This document shows, in pieces, positions 7,800 to 16,700 of a DNA stretch of 64,000 bases. A model generated the notes under the pieces. It was not told the origin of the DNA. It saw only the letters and a program-made list of their open reading frames with translations, and ran no database searches. Numbering within the stretch: the first letter of the stretch is position 1; each line of letters opens with the position of its first letter. The DNA comes from Paenibacillus aestuarii (GTDB lineage Bacteria > Bacillota > Bacilli > Paenibacillales > NBRC-103111): assembly GCF_027789125.1 (NCBI RefSeq), contig NZ_JAQFVF010000030.1, positions 1-64,000 of the forward strand. The letters run 5' to 3'. The translations under genes were made by a program, and so were the position numbers.

Positions 7800-7864
7800 A
7801 GGCTGCACCTCCCTTCCGGGAGACTAAGCCAGACCGCCCATAAAGCCTATTCTATTGCACAGTC

Positions 7865-7893
7865 TATTATAGCATGATTTGTATAAAATGTAA
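7865..7893 (-). promoter_or_regulatory. putative toxin promoter
   Basis: On the minus strand a perfect TATAAT lies at 7870-7865. The -35 region about 17 bp upstream (TTACAT) is poor. The predicted start near 7858 gives a leader of about 60 bases before the toxin ATG. Confidence 0.5.
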
Positions 7894-7921
7894 TATTGTA
7901 GAAAAATAGTTTTAATGTTGA

Positions 7922-7947
7922 CGCATCCTATAAGGGGTGCTTTTTTT
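7922..7947 (+). terminator. intrinsic terminator
   Basis: GCATCC and GGGTGC form a 6-bp stem (one G-U pair) followed by seven T. It could end read-through from the acyl-CoA operon or the antisense RNA. Confidence 0.6.
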
Positions 7948-7988
7948 ATACTTACTTGCATGTAACTAACTGACAATTTTTTCAGTTC

Positions 7989-8017
7989 TTATCAGAACCC
8001 AGCATTCCTCGTATAAT
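7989..8017 (+). promoter_or_regulatory. sigma-A promoter of the epimerase-family gene
   Basis: TTATCA (7989-7994), a 17-bp spacer and TATAAT (8012-8017) lie 43 bp before the ATG at 8060. Confidence 0.6.
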
Positions 8018-8059
8018 GGTTGGGATAGCAGCTAACCGAATTCATACCAGGAGGACGTT

Positions 8060-8932
8060 ATGGGAAAACCACGCGTAATTGTAACAGGCGGCAGCGGAAA
8101 AGCGGGCCAATGGATTTTGAAAGATTTTGTTGAACACGGTTATGAAGTGATTAACTTGGATATGAAGCTGCCGGAGGAGCCGATTTGCCGGACGATCATT
8201 ACCGATTTGAACGATTTGGGACAAGTTCATAATGCGCTCGCGCCTTACAGCCAGGGCAACCGCCAGGAAGTGGCGGGGATCGTGCATTTTGCTGCGATTC
8301 CGCAGGCTTATACCCATACGAATGACGTATGTTTCCGTAACAATGTAATGAGCACTTACAACATTCTCGAGGCAGCGGCTAACTTCGGTATTCAAAAAGT
8401 CGTGATCGCATCCAGCGAATCGTCTTATGGCATCTGCTTTGCCAGCGAGTTTTTTGAGCCGAAGTATTTGCCGATTGATGAGGAACACCCGCAGCTGCCG
8501 GAAGACAGCTATGGCCTGTCCAAAGTCGTGAACGAGGTGACAGCGCAAGCGTACCATCGGCGTACCGGCATGCAGGCTGTCAGCTTCCGTTTAGGCAATA
8601 TTTTGGTGCCTGAAAGCTATGCGCAGCTGAAAGCTAATTTTGACAATACGGAAGCTCGCCTGCGGATTCTCTGGTCGTACATTGACGCAAGAGACGTTGC
8701 TTCGGCTTGCCGGAAAGCGATCGAAGCGGAAGGGCTGGGCGCGGAAGCACTCATTATTGCTGCAGACGACAGTTCGTCGAACCGCCAGACGAAGGAGCTC
8801 GTGGAGCAATATCTCCCTGGCGTCAAAGACATTCGCATGCCGCTGGAAGGTCGTGTGTCGCTGATCTCCAATGCGAAAGCGAAAAAGCTGTTAGGCTGGG
8901 AGCCGCATTATAAAGTGATGGAGCAAGAGTAA
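8060..8932 (+). CDS. NAD-dependent epimerase/dehydratase family protein
   Basis: A 290-residue extended short-chain dehydrogenase/reductase. The Rossmann nucleotide-binding motif TGGSGKAGQW is at residues 10-19. IVHFAAIP follows near residue 74 and the catalytic YGLSK (Tyr-x-x-x-Lys) is near 154-158, with the ASSESSYG serine region just before it. These point to NAD(P)-dependent chemistry on a sugar nucleotide or similar substrate, but the substrate cannot be named. AGGAGG sits 6 bases before the ATG. The gene stands alone between its own promoter and a bidirectional terminator. Confidence 0.85.
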   Translation: MGKPRVIVTGGSGKAGQWILKDFVEHGYEVINLDMKLPEEPICRTIITDLNDLGQVHNALAPYSQGNRQEVAGIVHFAAIPQAYTHTNDVCFRNNVMSTYNILEAAANFGIQKVVIASSESSYGICFASEFFEPKYLPIDEEHPQLPEDSYGLSKVVNEVTAQAYHRRTGMQAVSFRLGNILVPESYAQLKANFDNTEARLRILWSYIDARDVASACRKAIEAEGLGAEALIIAADDSSSNRQTKELVEQYLPGVKDIRMPLEGRVSLISNAKAKKLLGWEPHYKVMEQE

Positions 8933-8937
8933 AAAAA

Positions 8938-8982
8938 AGGCAGCCTTCAGTCCGTAAAGAACGACTGAAGGTTGCCTTTTTA
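8938..8982. terminator. bidirectional terminator
   Basis: AAGGCAGCCTTCAGTC and GACTGAAGGTTGCCTT form a long stem with A-rich and T-rich flanks. It serves the epimerase-family gene on the plus strand and the SNF2 gene on the minus strand. Confidence 0.85.
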
Positions 8983-8984
8983 TG

Positions 8985-11891
8985 TTACCAAGATTGCCGC
9001 AGCGTAAACAAGTCGCGCAGCTCCTCGTTGGATAGCTCCGTAATCCAGCCCTCGGAGGTGGAGATGACGTTCTCGCTGAGGCTCATTTTGCTCTCCAGCA
9101 TCTCGTCGATCTTCTCCTCCAAGGTGCCGAAGGAGATAAACTTATGCACCTGCACGTTGCGCTTCTGGCCCATCCGATAGGCGCGATCGGTGGCCTGGTT
9201 CTCAACGGCAGGGTTCCACCAGCGGTCAAAGTGGAACACGTGATTGGCCGCCGTCAGGTTGAGGCCGACACCGCCGGCTTTCAAGGATAAAACGAAGATG
9301 CCAGGTCCGCTTCCAGACTGGAACCTGTCGATCATCTTATCGCGCTCCGTCTTCGGCACGCTGCCGTTCAAGAACAGCACAGGCTCGTCGCGCTGAGCCT
9401 GCAAAATATCAGCCAGCATGCGGCCCATGCCGACATACTGGGTAAAGATAAGGCACGAGTCGCCTTCATCACGAAGCTCGTCGACCATCGCGATCAGCCG
9501 CTCGAGCTTCGCCGACCGAGAGATAAACGCTTCGCGCTGCTCTTCGTCATGCAGCATCTCTTCGGGCAAAGCGGTTTCTTTGGTCATCAGGATCGGATGA
9601 TCACACAGCTGCTTAAGCTTGGTCAGAGCCGCCAAGATCGCCCCCTTGCGCTCGATGCCCTCGAGCTCTTTCATCCGCTCCAGCAGATCCTTGACGGCTT
9701 GCTCGTAGAGGGCGCCTTGCTCAGCGGTCAGGTTGATGTAGACCTTCGTTTCCAGCTTATCCGGCAAGTCTAGCTGAATGCCGGGATCTTTCTTCTTGCG
9801 GCGCAGCATGAAGGGCTTGACCAGCTTCTGGAGCTGGGCGGTGCGCTCTTCGTCGCCGTGTTTTTCGATCGGATTGGCAAAACGGTGCTGGAAGCCCCGC
9901 TGATTCCCTAGATAGCCGGGATTAATAAAATCATAGATCGACCACAGCTCTGATAATCGATTCTCAATCGGTGTTCCGGTCAAGGCGATGCGATGCCGGG
10001 CGCGAAGTGAGCGAATGGCGATGGATTGTTTGTTTTGCGCGTTCTTGATGTTCTGGGCCTCGTCCAGGCAAAGCGAGCTCCACATCGTCTCTTGCAAGGT
10101 CTCTACATCCAGCAAAGCCGTTGTATAGGAAGTGATGACAACATCCGTATGTTTGAGTGCCTCAGCCAGAGCTTGACCGCTCAGCCGTCCTTTGCCATAG
10201 TGGAGCATGACGGTCAAATCGGGGGCAAATCGCGCCAGTTCTTTTTGCCAGTTGCCGAGCACGGAGGTCGGGCAGACCAACAGGGCGGGATGCTCCGATA
10301 CTTCCTGATGATGCAATAGATAGGTGATGAACTGGATCGTTTTGCCGAGGCCCATATCGTCGGCCAGACAAGCGCCAAGGCCGAATTGGCGCAGGAAGCT
10401 CAGCCAAGTGAAACCTTCGCGCTGATAGCTCCGCAGCTCGGCGTGCAGCCCGGCAGGCACAGCCAGCTCCTGCAGCTCGGACGGCTTTTCCAATTGGCGA
10501 AGCAGTGCGGTCAGATGCGTATTCAGCTCAACTTCCATCTGAATGCGCGCCTCGTCCTCTTCATCCGTTGTCTCGTTGCGGGAGGACGCGGATGGCTGTC
10601 CGTTAGCTTCCTGTAGCAAATGGAGTTGCAGGACGTCCTGCAAGGACAAGCCTTCTTCCGGGCTCACGCTCTCCATGAGCCGGCGGATTTGTTCCAGCAG
10701 CGCCGGGTCGAGATAGACCCATTCCCCACGGAAACGGATGAGGCGCTGCTTGCGGCTGAGCAGATCGGCGAACTCACGTTCGCTAAGATCGGCGCTGCCG
10801 ATGGCAATCCGCCAGTCGAAGTCGACGATGGCGTTCAGCCCGAACAGCGACTGGCGCTTGCCTTGGCCGCCACCGCTGCCGAACTCGTCGGCCACCTGCG
10901 CGCGCAGCCGCGGCCGGCGCTTGGATGCAGCTTCCCACCAGGCGGGAAGCATAACGTTCCAGCCGTCGCTGAGCAGCTGACGGCTGTCTGTCGTCAGGAA
11001 CCGCCAAGCGTCTTCATCGCTAAGCGGTTCCGCAAACAGTTCGCCGCCGCTGTCCGTAGGCAGGGCGGCGGTCAGCCTCGCCGCCCATCCGGGAGCGCGC
11101 TCGCGGATGAACGGCGTCCACTCGCTGGACCATGTGCCATGGGCCAGACCGTCCGCCTCGAGGCAAATCGGCACGAGCGAGGCGCCGTCGGTTTTGTCCT
11201 GGAGGACGAGGCGCAGCTGCCAGTCGTACTGTTCGTGTTCGTCACTGGGCTCGAGCAGCTGCAGCGCAGGGCGGAATGGTGCCGTATCCGGCTTCCAGCC
11301 GAGGCTGACGAGCCATTCCTCTTCGGTGAAGCCCGCCGCCGCAGCGCTGCCATTAAACAGCGACGGATAGTCTCGCCGCAAGTCCGCGAGGGCAGCTTCA
11401 TCAGCGTAGCGCTCTGCCGTGACGACGGCGGAGAACGCGGCGCGGAGGCCAGCGTTAGATCCGTCGCTTAGACCGTCCAGCTGCGAGAGTTCGCTCCGGC
11501 CGCTGTCCCAGCTCCACTGCAGCTTTCCTTCGCGGAAAGCTTGGTAGCTTGGCAGGAAGCGGCCTTCCTGCGCTTCGTGATACAGAACAGGCGCGACGTG
11601 CAGCAAGCTTGCCGCAGCTTCATTGCCGCTCTCCCAGCGCAGAACTTCCATGAAGTCCGGAGCGGCAAAGAACGGAAGCACCATCTCTGCGGGCAGAACC
11701 GTTACGGCTAGCTCTCCGGCTTGCTGGAGTTCGAGCATGGTGCCGTAGCAAGAGGGCTCGTGCCAAGTGAACAGCAGCCTCCGCAGCTTGTCCCCTGTCA
11801 GCTCAAGTCCATCCTGTGTGCCCCAGAGGAGGGCGTCTCCGCTGTCGGTCAACATGACGTGAAGCTGCATGTTATGCAATTTTGTGGTCAT
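8985..11891 (-). CDS. SNF2-family DEAD/DEAH-box helicase (YwqA-like)
   Basis: A 968-residue SNF2 ATPase expected to translocate on or remodel nucleic acid-protein complexes. The N-terminal half has the bacterial SNF2-associated region. The helicase core carries Walker A LADDMGLGKTIQ near residue 510, the DEAQ box (CLDEAQNIKNAQ) near 610, LTGTPIENRLSELWSI, and the C-terminal lobe with FDRWWNPAVENQATDRAYR near 890. The frame is open up to 11978, but ATG 11891 overlaps the upstream stop as ATGA, which indicates translational coupling. The upstream partner encodes a SWIM zinc-finger protein, the same pairing as ywqA/ywqB of Bacillus subtilis. The physiological role is unknown. Confidence 0.93.
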   Translation of the reverse strand: MTTKLHNMQLHVMLTDSGDALLWGTQDGLELTGDKLRRLLFTWHEPSCYGTMLELQQAGELAVTVLPAEMVLPFFAAPDFMEVLRWESGNEAAASLLHVAPVLYHEAQEGRFLPSYQAFREGKLQWSWDSGRSELSQLDGLSDGSNAGLRAAFSAVVTAERYADEAALADLRRDYPSLFNGSAAAAGFTEEEWLVSLGWKPDTAPFRPALQLLEPSDEHEQYDWQLRLVLQDKTDGASLVPICLEADGLAHGTWSSEWTPFIRERAPGWAARLTAALPTDSGGELFAEPLSDEDAWRFLTTDSRQLLSDGWNVMLPAWWEAASKRRPRLRAQVADEFGSGGGQGKRQSLFGLNAIVDFDWRIAIGSADLSEREFADLLSRKQRLIRFRGEWVYLDPALLEQIRRLMESVSPEEGLSLQDVLQLHLLQEANGQPSASSRNETTDEEDEARIQMEVELNTHLTALLRQLEKPSELQELAVPAGLHAELRSYQREGFTWLSFLRQFGLGACLADDMGLGKTIQFITYLLHHQEVSEHPALLVCPTSVLGNWQKELARFAPDLTVMLHYGKGRLSGQALAEALKHTDVVITSYTTALLDVETLQETMWSSLCLDEAQNIKNAQNKQSIAIRSLRARHRIALTGTPIENRLSELWSIYDFINPGYLGNQRGFQHRFANPIEKHGDEERTAQLQKLVKPFMLRRKKKDPGIQLDLPDKLETKVYINLTAEQGALYEQAVKDLLERMKELEGIERKGAILAALTKLKQLCDHPILMTKETALPEEMLHDEEQREAFISRSAKLERLIAMVDELRDEGDSCLIFTQYVGMGRMLADILQAQRDEPVLFLNGSVPKTERDKMIDRFQSGSGPGIFVLSLKAGGVGLNLTAANHVFHFDRWWNPAVENQATDRAYRMGQKRNVQVHKFISFGTLEEKIDEMLESKMSLSENVISTSEGWITELSNEELRDLFTLRQSW

Positions 11892-13444
11892 GGCAGCAGT
11901 TTTCCTTTCTTTAATTCCTCTTGCAGCGCACGCAGCCGGCTGTAACGCTCTGCGAAGGCTTGAAAGAAGCGGTTCCAAGCTTCTGGTTTCTTCATCTTTT
12001 TGTATATTTTTTCCAAACGCTTCAGCAGCTTGACGGCCGCTTTATAATCTTGTCTATTTTTCAGCCCGACATGCTGCTCCACGGCTTGATGGTAGTAAGG
12101 GAGCAGCAGTAGTGGGGATTCTTTCTCGATCGGCTGCAGGACGCTGACCCTATGGTGAAGCGGGGTCCGCCCTTGCACGATTTGCATTTCCAGCCAAGGT
12201 TTCCACTGTTCGCGCTCATATAGAATGTCCTCGATGATCCGCAGCGAATGCGGCAGCATCTCTTCCAGGACGATCCACATTTCCTGCTCGGCCGGCGGGT
12301 AATGCGCAGTGACATCCTTCCAGTAGGTCGTGTAGGCATCCAGCTCGTGAGTCCGTTTGCCATAGAAGCAGGAAGCGGTCTTCACCAGCCAGAACGTGAG
12401 GTCCTCCCACAGACCGGCGCTCTGCAGATGGCTCAGGAACGGGAGGAACACGCTTAGCTGCGCATGTTTCAAAGCTCCAGCCGCTTCTAAGGTCTGCCAA
12501 GCCATCTTGCCTTTGCCGAGCTGCATGAGTAGAAAGGACTCGGCTGCGGATAAGGAGGCGGAGAAGGGGGCAACTTCCATATGCCGAATGGCATCCAGCT
12601 CCTGCTCCGCCCAGCGGGCTGTATCGGCGTAAGGTGCAATCCAATGCGTCCAAAGCTCGGTGTATAAGCCGAATTCCAAATAGCGCTGCCCCGTTTCTCC
12701 GGCCAACTGCTCTCTCAAATAAGCGAGTGTCTGCGTTAACCGCTCTTCCGCAAGCGCAGGGTTGAAGGCGGATGATATTGCCGCCCTCAGCGATGCTTGG
12801 ATATCGTCGTAGATCCGGTACAAGGCGAAGGATGTGTAATAGTTGACGCTGCCTAGCGCGTTTTGTTCTTTTACTTTTTTTAAAATAAACAGCTCCTGAT
12901 GGAGAGCCCAAAATCGTTTGTCAGTTTCGGAAAACGGGATCTCCTTGAGCATCTGCAATTGAACCCGCAGCATGTCTGTATACATGCCTTGATCGTAGGC
13001 GGGCTTAATGGTAGCTGTGAATTCGCCCATCTTTTTGTGCCACTCGGGCACATCCATCGCAGGTAATTGCTGCTGTAAAGCCCCAAGCGCGGGAGCGGCA
13101 GCTGCCCGTTTCAGCTGGTGCTTGGCATTCATGATATGCGAAGCGGGATAGCCCATCCGGTCGGCGAGTTCCATCAGCACGGCTGCCATATGCTTGCAGG
13201 AAGCATGGACCGGGCACGTGCAGTGGCTGGAACGAGGCTTGTCGAGGCTGATCGTCACCTCATAGGATTCATTGCCCTCGACTCTGGCCTTCACGATGCG
13301 GTCCTCCGTCATGGTTACAGAGGTCACGTGCTGTTGTTTAAAATAGTTGAACCCCCGGCTCAGGGTGACCTCGTTATAGGCTTCAGCGACGTGTTCCAGC
13401 AGCTTGGACCACTGTGCGTCGTTCAATGCGGAAGTTGCGTTCAT
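11888..13444 (-). CDS. SWIM zinc-finger protein (YwqB-like)
   Basis: A 518-residue protein with a SWIM-type zinc finger near residues 72-85, seen as HCTCPVHASCKHMAAVL (Cys-x-Cys...Cys-x-His). SWIM domains bind DNA or protein partners. The rest is largely helical with no catalytic motif that I recognise. ATG 13444 follows AAGGAG by nine bases. The stop overlaps the SNF2 helicase start, so the two proteins are made together and probably act together. The promoter must lie in the 175-bp gap shared with htpG. Confidence 0.88.
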   Translation of the reverse strand: MNATSALNDAQWSKLLEHVAEAYNEVTLSRGFNYFKQQHVTSVTMTEDRIVKARVEGNESYEVTISLDKPRSSHCTCPVHASCKHMAAVLMELADRMGYPASHIMNAKHQLKRAAAAPALGALQQQLPAMDVPEWHKKMGEFTATIKPAYDQGMYTDMLRVQLQMLKEIPFSETDKRFWALHQELFILKKVKEQNALGSVNYYTSFALYRIYDDIQASLRAAISSAFNPALAEERLTQTLAYLREQLAGETGQRYLEFGLYTELWTHWIAPYADTARWAEQELDAIRHMEVAPFSASLSAAESFLLMQLGKGKMAWQTLEAAGALKHAQLSVFLPFLSHLQSAGLWEDLTFWLVKTASCFYGKRTHELDAYTTYWKDVTAHYPPAEQEMWIVLEEMLPHSLRIIEDILYEREQWKPWLEMQIVQGRTPLHHRVSVLQPIEKESPLLLLPYYHQAVEQHVGLKNRQDYKAAVKLLKRLEKIYKKMKKPEAWNRFFQAFAERYSRLRALQEELKKGKLLP

Positions 13445-13518
13445 AGTTGGAAGGCTCCTTATAAAAAATAAAAAGGATGATTGCCTCTATTATAAAGGTA
13501 CGAGCGCCTAAATACGAC

Positions 13519-13548
13519 TTGACATCTAAAAAACCGATATGGTATATA
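13519..13548 (+). promoter_or_regulatory. sigma-A promoter of htpG
   Basis: TTGACA (13519-13524) and TATATA (13543-13548) are separated by 18 bp, with an extended -10 TG at 13540-13541. The predicted start is just before or within the CIRCE element. Confidence 0.75.
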
Positions 13549-13559
13549 AAAATTAGTAA

Positions 13560-13586
13560 TTAGCACTCTTAATAAAAGAGTGCTAA
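13560..13586 (+). promoter_or_regulatory. CIRCE operator (HrcA site)
   Basis: TTAGCACTC (13560-13568), nine bases and GAGTGCTAA (13578-13586) match the CIRCE consensus perfectly. It lies 12 bp after the -10 box and 36 bp before the htpG start. HrcA binding here would repress the gene until heat stress. Confidence 0.95.
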
Positions 13587-13621
13587 ACAATATGCCAGCC
13601 ACTTTTGAAAGGAGTCTATTC

Positions 13622-15505
13622 ATGACAACAAAGCAGCAGTTTAAAGCCGAGTCCAAACGATTATTGGAAATGATGATTAACTCCATTTATACGCAGCGAG
13701 AAATCTTTTTAAGAGAATTAATATCGAATGCCAGTGATGCGATCGACAAAATTTATTACAAGGCTTTAACTGATGATACGCTGGTATTTAACCAGGCCGA
13801 TTACTACATTAAAGTTACGGCAGATCAAGCAAACCGGACGCTAACGATTTCGGATACGGGAATCGGGATGACGGAGGAAGAGCTGGAGAATCACCTGGGT
13901 GTGATTGCAAAGAGCGGCTCGCTCGCTTTTAAGAGTGAGAATGAAGCTAAAGACGGACACAACATTATTGGTCAGTTCGGGGTCGGCTTCTACTCCGCAT
14001 TCATGGTGGCGGACGTGGTGACGGTCATCAGTAAAGCGCTGGGCAGCGATCAGGCGTACAAATGGGAGTCCGAAGGCGCGGACGGTTATACGATTGTGCC
14101 TTGCGAGAAGGCGACGGTCGGTACGGACATTATTTTGAAAATTAAAGATAACACAGAAGACGACCAGTACGATGAGTACTTGGAAGAGTACCGTTTGAAA
14201 GCGATTATTAAAAAGTACTCTGACTTCATCCGCTATCCGATTAAGATGGACGTCACAGGACGCAGGCCTAAGGAAGGCAGCGACGGCGAGTACGAGGACT
14301 ACCGCGAAGAACAAACGGTGAACAGCATGGTGCCGATCTGGCGCAAAAATAAAAATGAGCTGACCACCGAAGATTATAATAACTTCTATTTTGAAAAGCG
14401 ATACGGCTTTGATCAGCCTTTGAAGCATATCCATATCAGCGCAGACGGCGCGGTTGTCTACAACGCTATTCTGTTTATTCCGGAGAATACCCCGTTTGAT
14501 TATTACACCAAGGAGTATGAAAAAGGGCTGGAGCTGTATTCCAACGGTGTGCTGATTATGAATAAATGCGCGGACCTGCTGCCGGATTATTTCAGCTTTG
14601 TCAAAGGGATGGTTGATTCCGAAGACTTGTCGCTGAATATTTCCCGGGAGATGCTGCAGCACGACCGTCAGCTGACTCTGATCGCAAAAAACATTAAGAA
14701 TAAGATCAAAAGCCAACTGCAAAGCTTGCTGAAAGACGAAAGAGAGAAGTACGAGCAATTCTACAAATCGTTCGGCAGACAGTTGAAGTTCGGCGTTTAC
14801 AGCGATTACGGCGCGAACAAGGATGTCTTGCAGGACCTGCTGCTGTTCTACTCCTCCAAGGAGAAAAAGCTGATTACCTTAGATGAGTACGTCTCGCGCA
14901 TGCCGGAAGATCAGAAGTTCATTTACTACGCTTCAGGCGAGTCGATTGAACGCATTGACAAGTTGCCGCAAACCGAGCTCGTAGCGGATAAAGGTTACGA
15001 AATTCTGTACTTCACCGATGACATCGACGAGTTCGCGATCAAAATGCTCATGAACTACAAAGAGAAAGAGTTCAAATCCGTCTCCAGCGGCGACCTCGGG
15101 ATCGAACCGGATACGAAAGATGCACCAACGGAAGCGGAGGAGAGCGACAACAAGGAGCTCTTTGAAGCGATGAAGGGCATTTTGAGCGATAAGGTGAAGC
15201 AGGTGAAAGCGTCCAAGCGCCTGAAGTCGCATCCGGTCTGCCTCTCGACGGAAGGTGAAGTGACGATCGAGATGGAGAAAATTCTGAAGGCGATGCCGAA
15301 CAATCAAGATGTCAAAGCTGACAAAGTGTTGGAGATCAACGTCAACCACGACGTGTTTGGCGCTCTGAAGAACGCGCATCAGCACGATAAAGAAAAGCTT
15401 AGCCTGTACACGAACCTGCTGTATAACCAAGCGCTTCTGATCGAGGGCTTGACTGTTCAGGATCCTGTTGAGTTTACGAACAGCATTTGTAAAATTATGG
15501 TATAG
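13622..15505 (+). CDS. htpG: molecular chaperone HtpG (Hsp90)
   Basis: A 627-residue Hsp90-family ATPase chaperone that assists late folding of client proteins in the cytoplasm. The GHKL ATP-binding motifs are present: [12 protein letters not shown] near residue 30, DTGIGMT near 80 and [11 protein letters not shown] near 120. The middle and C-terminal dimerisation domains follow, and the length is normal. An in-frame ATG at 13580 falls inside CIRCE, so the start at 13622, eight bases after AAAGGAG, is preferred. Control by CIRCE/HrcA differs from B. subtilis, where htpG is not part of the HrcA regulon. Confidence 0.97.
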   Translation: MTTKQQFKAESKRLLEMMINSIYTQREIFLRELISNASDAIDKIYYKALTDDTLVFNQADYYIKVTADQANRTLTISDTGIGMTEEELENHLGVIAKSGSLAFKSENEAKDGHNIIGQFGVGFYSAFMVADVVTVISKALGSDQAYKWESEGADGYTIVPCEKATVGTDIILKIKDNTEDDQYDEYLEEYRLKAIIKKYSDFIRYPIKMDVTGRRPKEGSDGEYEDYREEQTVNSMVPIWRKNKNELTTEDYNNFYFEKRYGFDQPLKHIHISADGAVVYNAILFIPENTPFDYYTKEYEKGLELYSNGVLIMNKCADLLPDYFSFVKGMVDSEDLSLNISREMLQHDRQLTLIAKNIKNKIKSQLQSLLKDEREKYEQFYKSFGRQLKFGVYSDYGANKDVLQDLLLFYSSKEKKLITLDEYVSRMPEDQKFIYYASGESIERIDKLPQTELVADKGYEILYFTDDIDEFAIKMLMNYKEKEFKSVSSGDLGIEPDTKDAPTEAEESDNKELFEAMKGILSDKVKQVKASKRLKSHPVCLSTEGEVTIEMEKILKAMPNNQDVKADKVLEINVNHDVFGALKNAHQHDKEKLSLYTNLLYNQALLIEGLTVQDPVEFTNSICKIMV

Positions 15506-15515
15506 ATACTTAGGG

Positions 15516-15550
15516 ATAACCCGCTCTGGCGCAAGCCGGGCGGGTTATTT
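15516..15550 (+). terminator. htpG terminator
   Basis: ATAACCCG and CGGGTTAT pair around an inner GC-rich stem-loop, followed by TTTG. Confidence 0.8.
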
Positions 15551-15599
15551 GTTTTACCACTCACATATATATAGGTACTAGGAAAAGGAGTGATCATGG

Positions 15600-16700
15600 A
15601 TGTGGATATTGGCGCTATGTATCGCCGGTTGTCTTTGCGGATTCGTCCTATTTCGCACACGCCTCCTTGCCACCCGTCACGGTCACGAGCCCTCCCTGAA
15701 CGAGCGGAGGCTATCGGTTATTATTCCTGCCAGGAATGAAGCCTGTAACCTGCCTCATCTGCTCGAGTCGCTTCGCTTACAGACCGTGGCACCTTATGAA
15801 GTGATCGTCGTTGACGATGGTTCCGTGGATGGAACCAGAGAAATCGCCGAAAGCTATGGGGTTAAGGTCGTGACAGGCATGAGCCTTCCTGCAGGGTGGA
15901 CAGGTAAGAACTGGGCGGTCTGGAACGGCAGGCAGCATGCTGCAGGAGAGCTCCTTCTTTTTCTAGACGCCGATATTCGGCTTGCTCCACAGGCGGTAGG
16001 CTCGTTGATCGAAGCGAGGGAGCGGTCAGGGGGCGTTATTTCCGTCGTTCCCTATCATCAAACGGAGAAGTTGTATGAGAAGCTGGCGCTGATCACCAAT
16101 TTGCTCGGCGTTTTCGCTTTTACGTCGCCTGGGGAGCGGCGAAATCCGCGCAAAGGCTTGTATGGCGCCTGCATCCTGGCCACCAAAGAAGATTATGACC
16201 GCATCAACGGCCATGCGAGCATTAAGTCGGAAGTGCTGGACGATCTGTTTTTAGGTTCCAAATTTATGGAGGCCGGGATCCCGGTTACGAATTTTCTCGG
16301 CTGCGGCATGGTTTCATTTCGCATGTATCCGCAAGGGATTCGCAGTGAATTGGAGGGCTTCAGCAAAGGGGCGATTTTAAGCACCTCAACATTAAGCAAG
16401 TGGACGATTATTCCGATCGCCTTATGGGTGATTGGACTGATCGTGTCCGGGTCTGCTGTATGCTTGATGCACACACCATGGGCGCTGCCGCTTGCTATCG
16501 CCTATTTACTTTATATGCTGCAAATATTTTACCTCATTAAATATGTGGGGGCATTTGGCGTTGTAATGCCTGTCCTTCATTGCGTGTCATCGTTATTTTT
16601 TATTGTGATTATGCTTTATTCGGCGTATCAAGTGGTGTTTCTGAAGCGTGTCGCTTGGAAAGGCAGGCACATCCAGGTGGGGGGCCGACGAGACCGATGA
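15600..16700 (+). CDS. family 2 glycosyltransferase, membrane-anchored
   Basis: A 366-residue GT-A-fold glycosyltransferase resembling CrtQ-type carotenoid glycosyltransferases. An N-terminal membrane segment is followed by SVIIPARNEACNLP (about residues 39-52), VVDDGSVDGT, the DXD-type LDADIRL (about 122-128) and the acceptor-side EVLDDLFLG (EDD-like). Three or more hydrophobic helices end the protein. The stop overlaps the next start as ATGA, so it is coupled to a PlsY-like acyltransferase. The pair could glycosylate and acylate a lipid or carotenoid, but no carotenoid desaturase gene is in the window; the substrate is unknown. Confidence 0.82.
   Translation: MWILALCIAGCLCGFVLFRTRLLATRHGHEPSLNERRLSVIIPARNEACNLPHLLESLRLQTVAPYEVIVVDDGSVDGTREIAESYGVKVVTGMSLPAGWTGKNWAVWNGRQHAAGELLLFLDADIRLAPQAVGSLIEARERSGGVISVVPYHQTEKLYEKLALITNLLGVFAFTSPGERRNPRKGLYGACILATKEDYDRINGHASIKSEVLDDLFLGSKFMEAGIPVTNFLGCGMVSFRMYPQGIRSELEGFSKGAILSTSTLSKWTIIPIALWVIGLIVSGSAVCLMHTPWALPLAIAYLLYMLQIFYLIKYVGAFGVVMPVLHCVSSLFFIVIMLYSAYQVVFLKRVAWKGRHIQVGGRRDR

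Noticed and set aside
10620..11471. 283-codon open frame on the plus strand
   Set aside because: It is antisense to the SNF2 gene and shows no family resemblance.
11892..11978. 29-codon N-terminal extension of the SNF2 protein
   Set aside because: It overlaps the SWIM gene heavily. ATG 11891 with an ATGA overlap is the natural start.
13841..14758. 305-codon open frame on the minus strand
   Set aside because: It is antisense to htpG and gives a low-complexity leucine/valine-rich product with no start signal.
16580..16696. 39-codon extension of the PlsY-like protein
   Set aside because: It lies wholly inside the glycosyltransferase gene; the ATG at 16697 overlaps the stop as expected for coupling.
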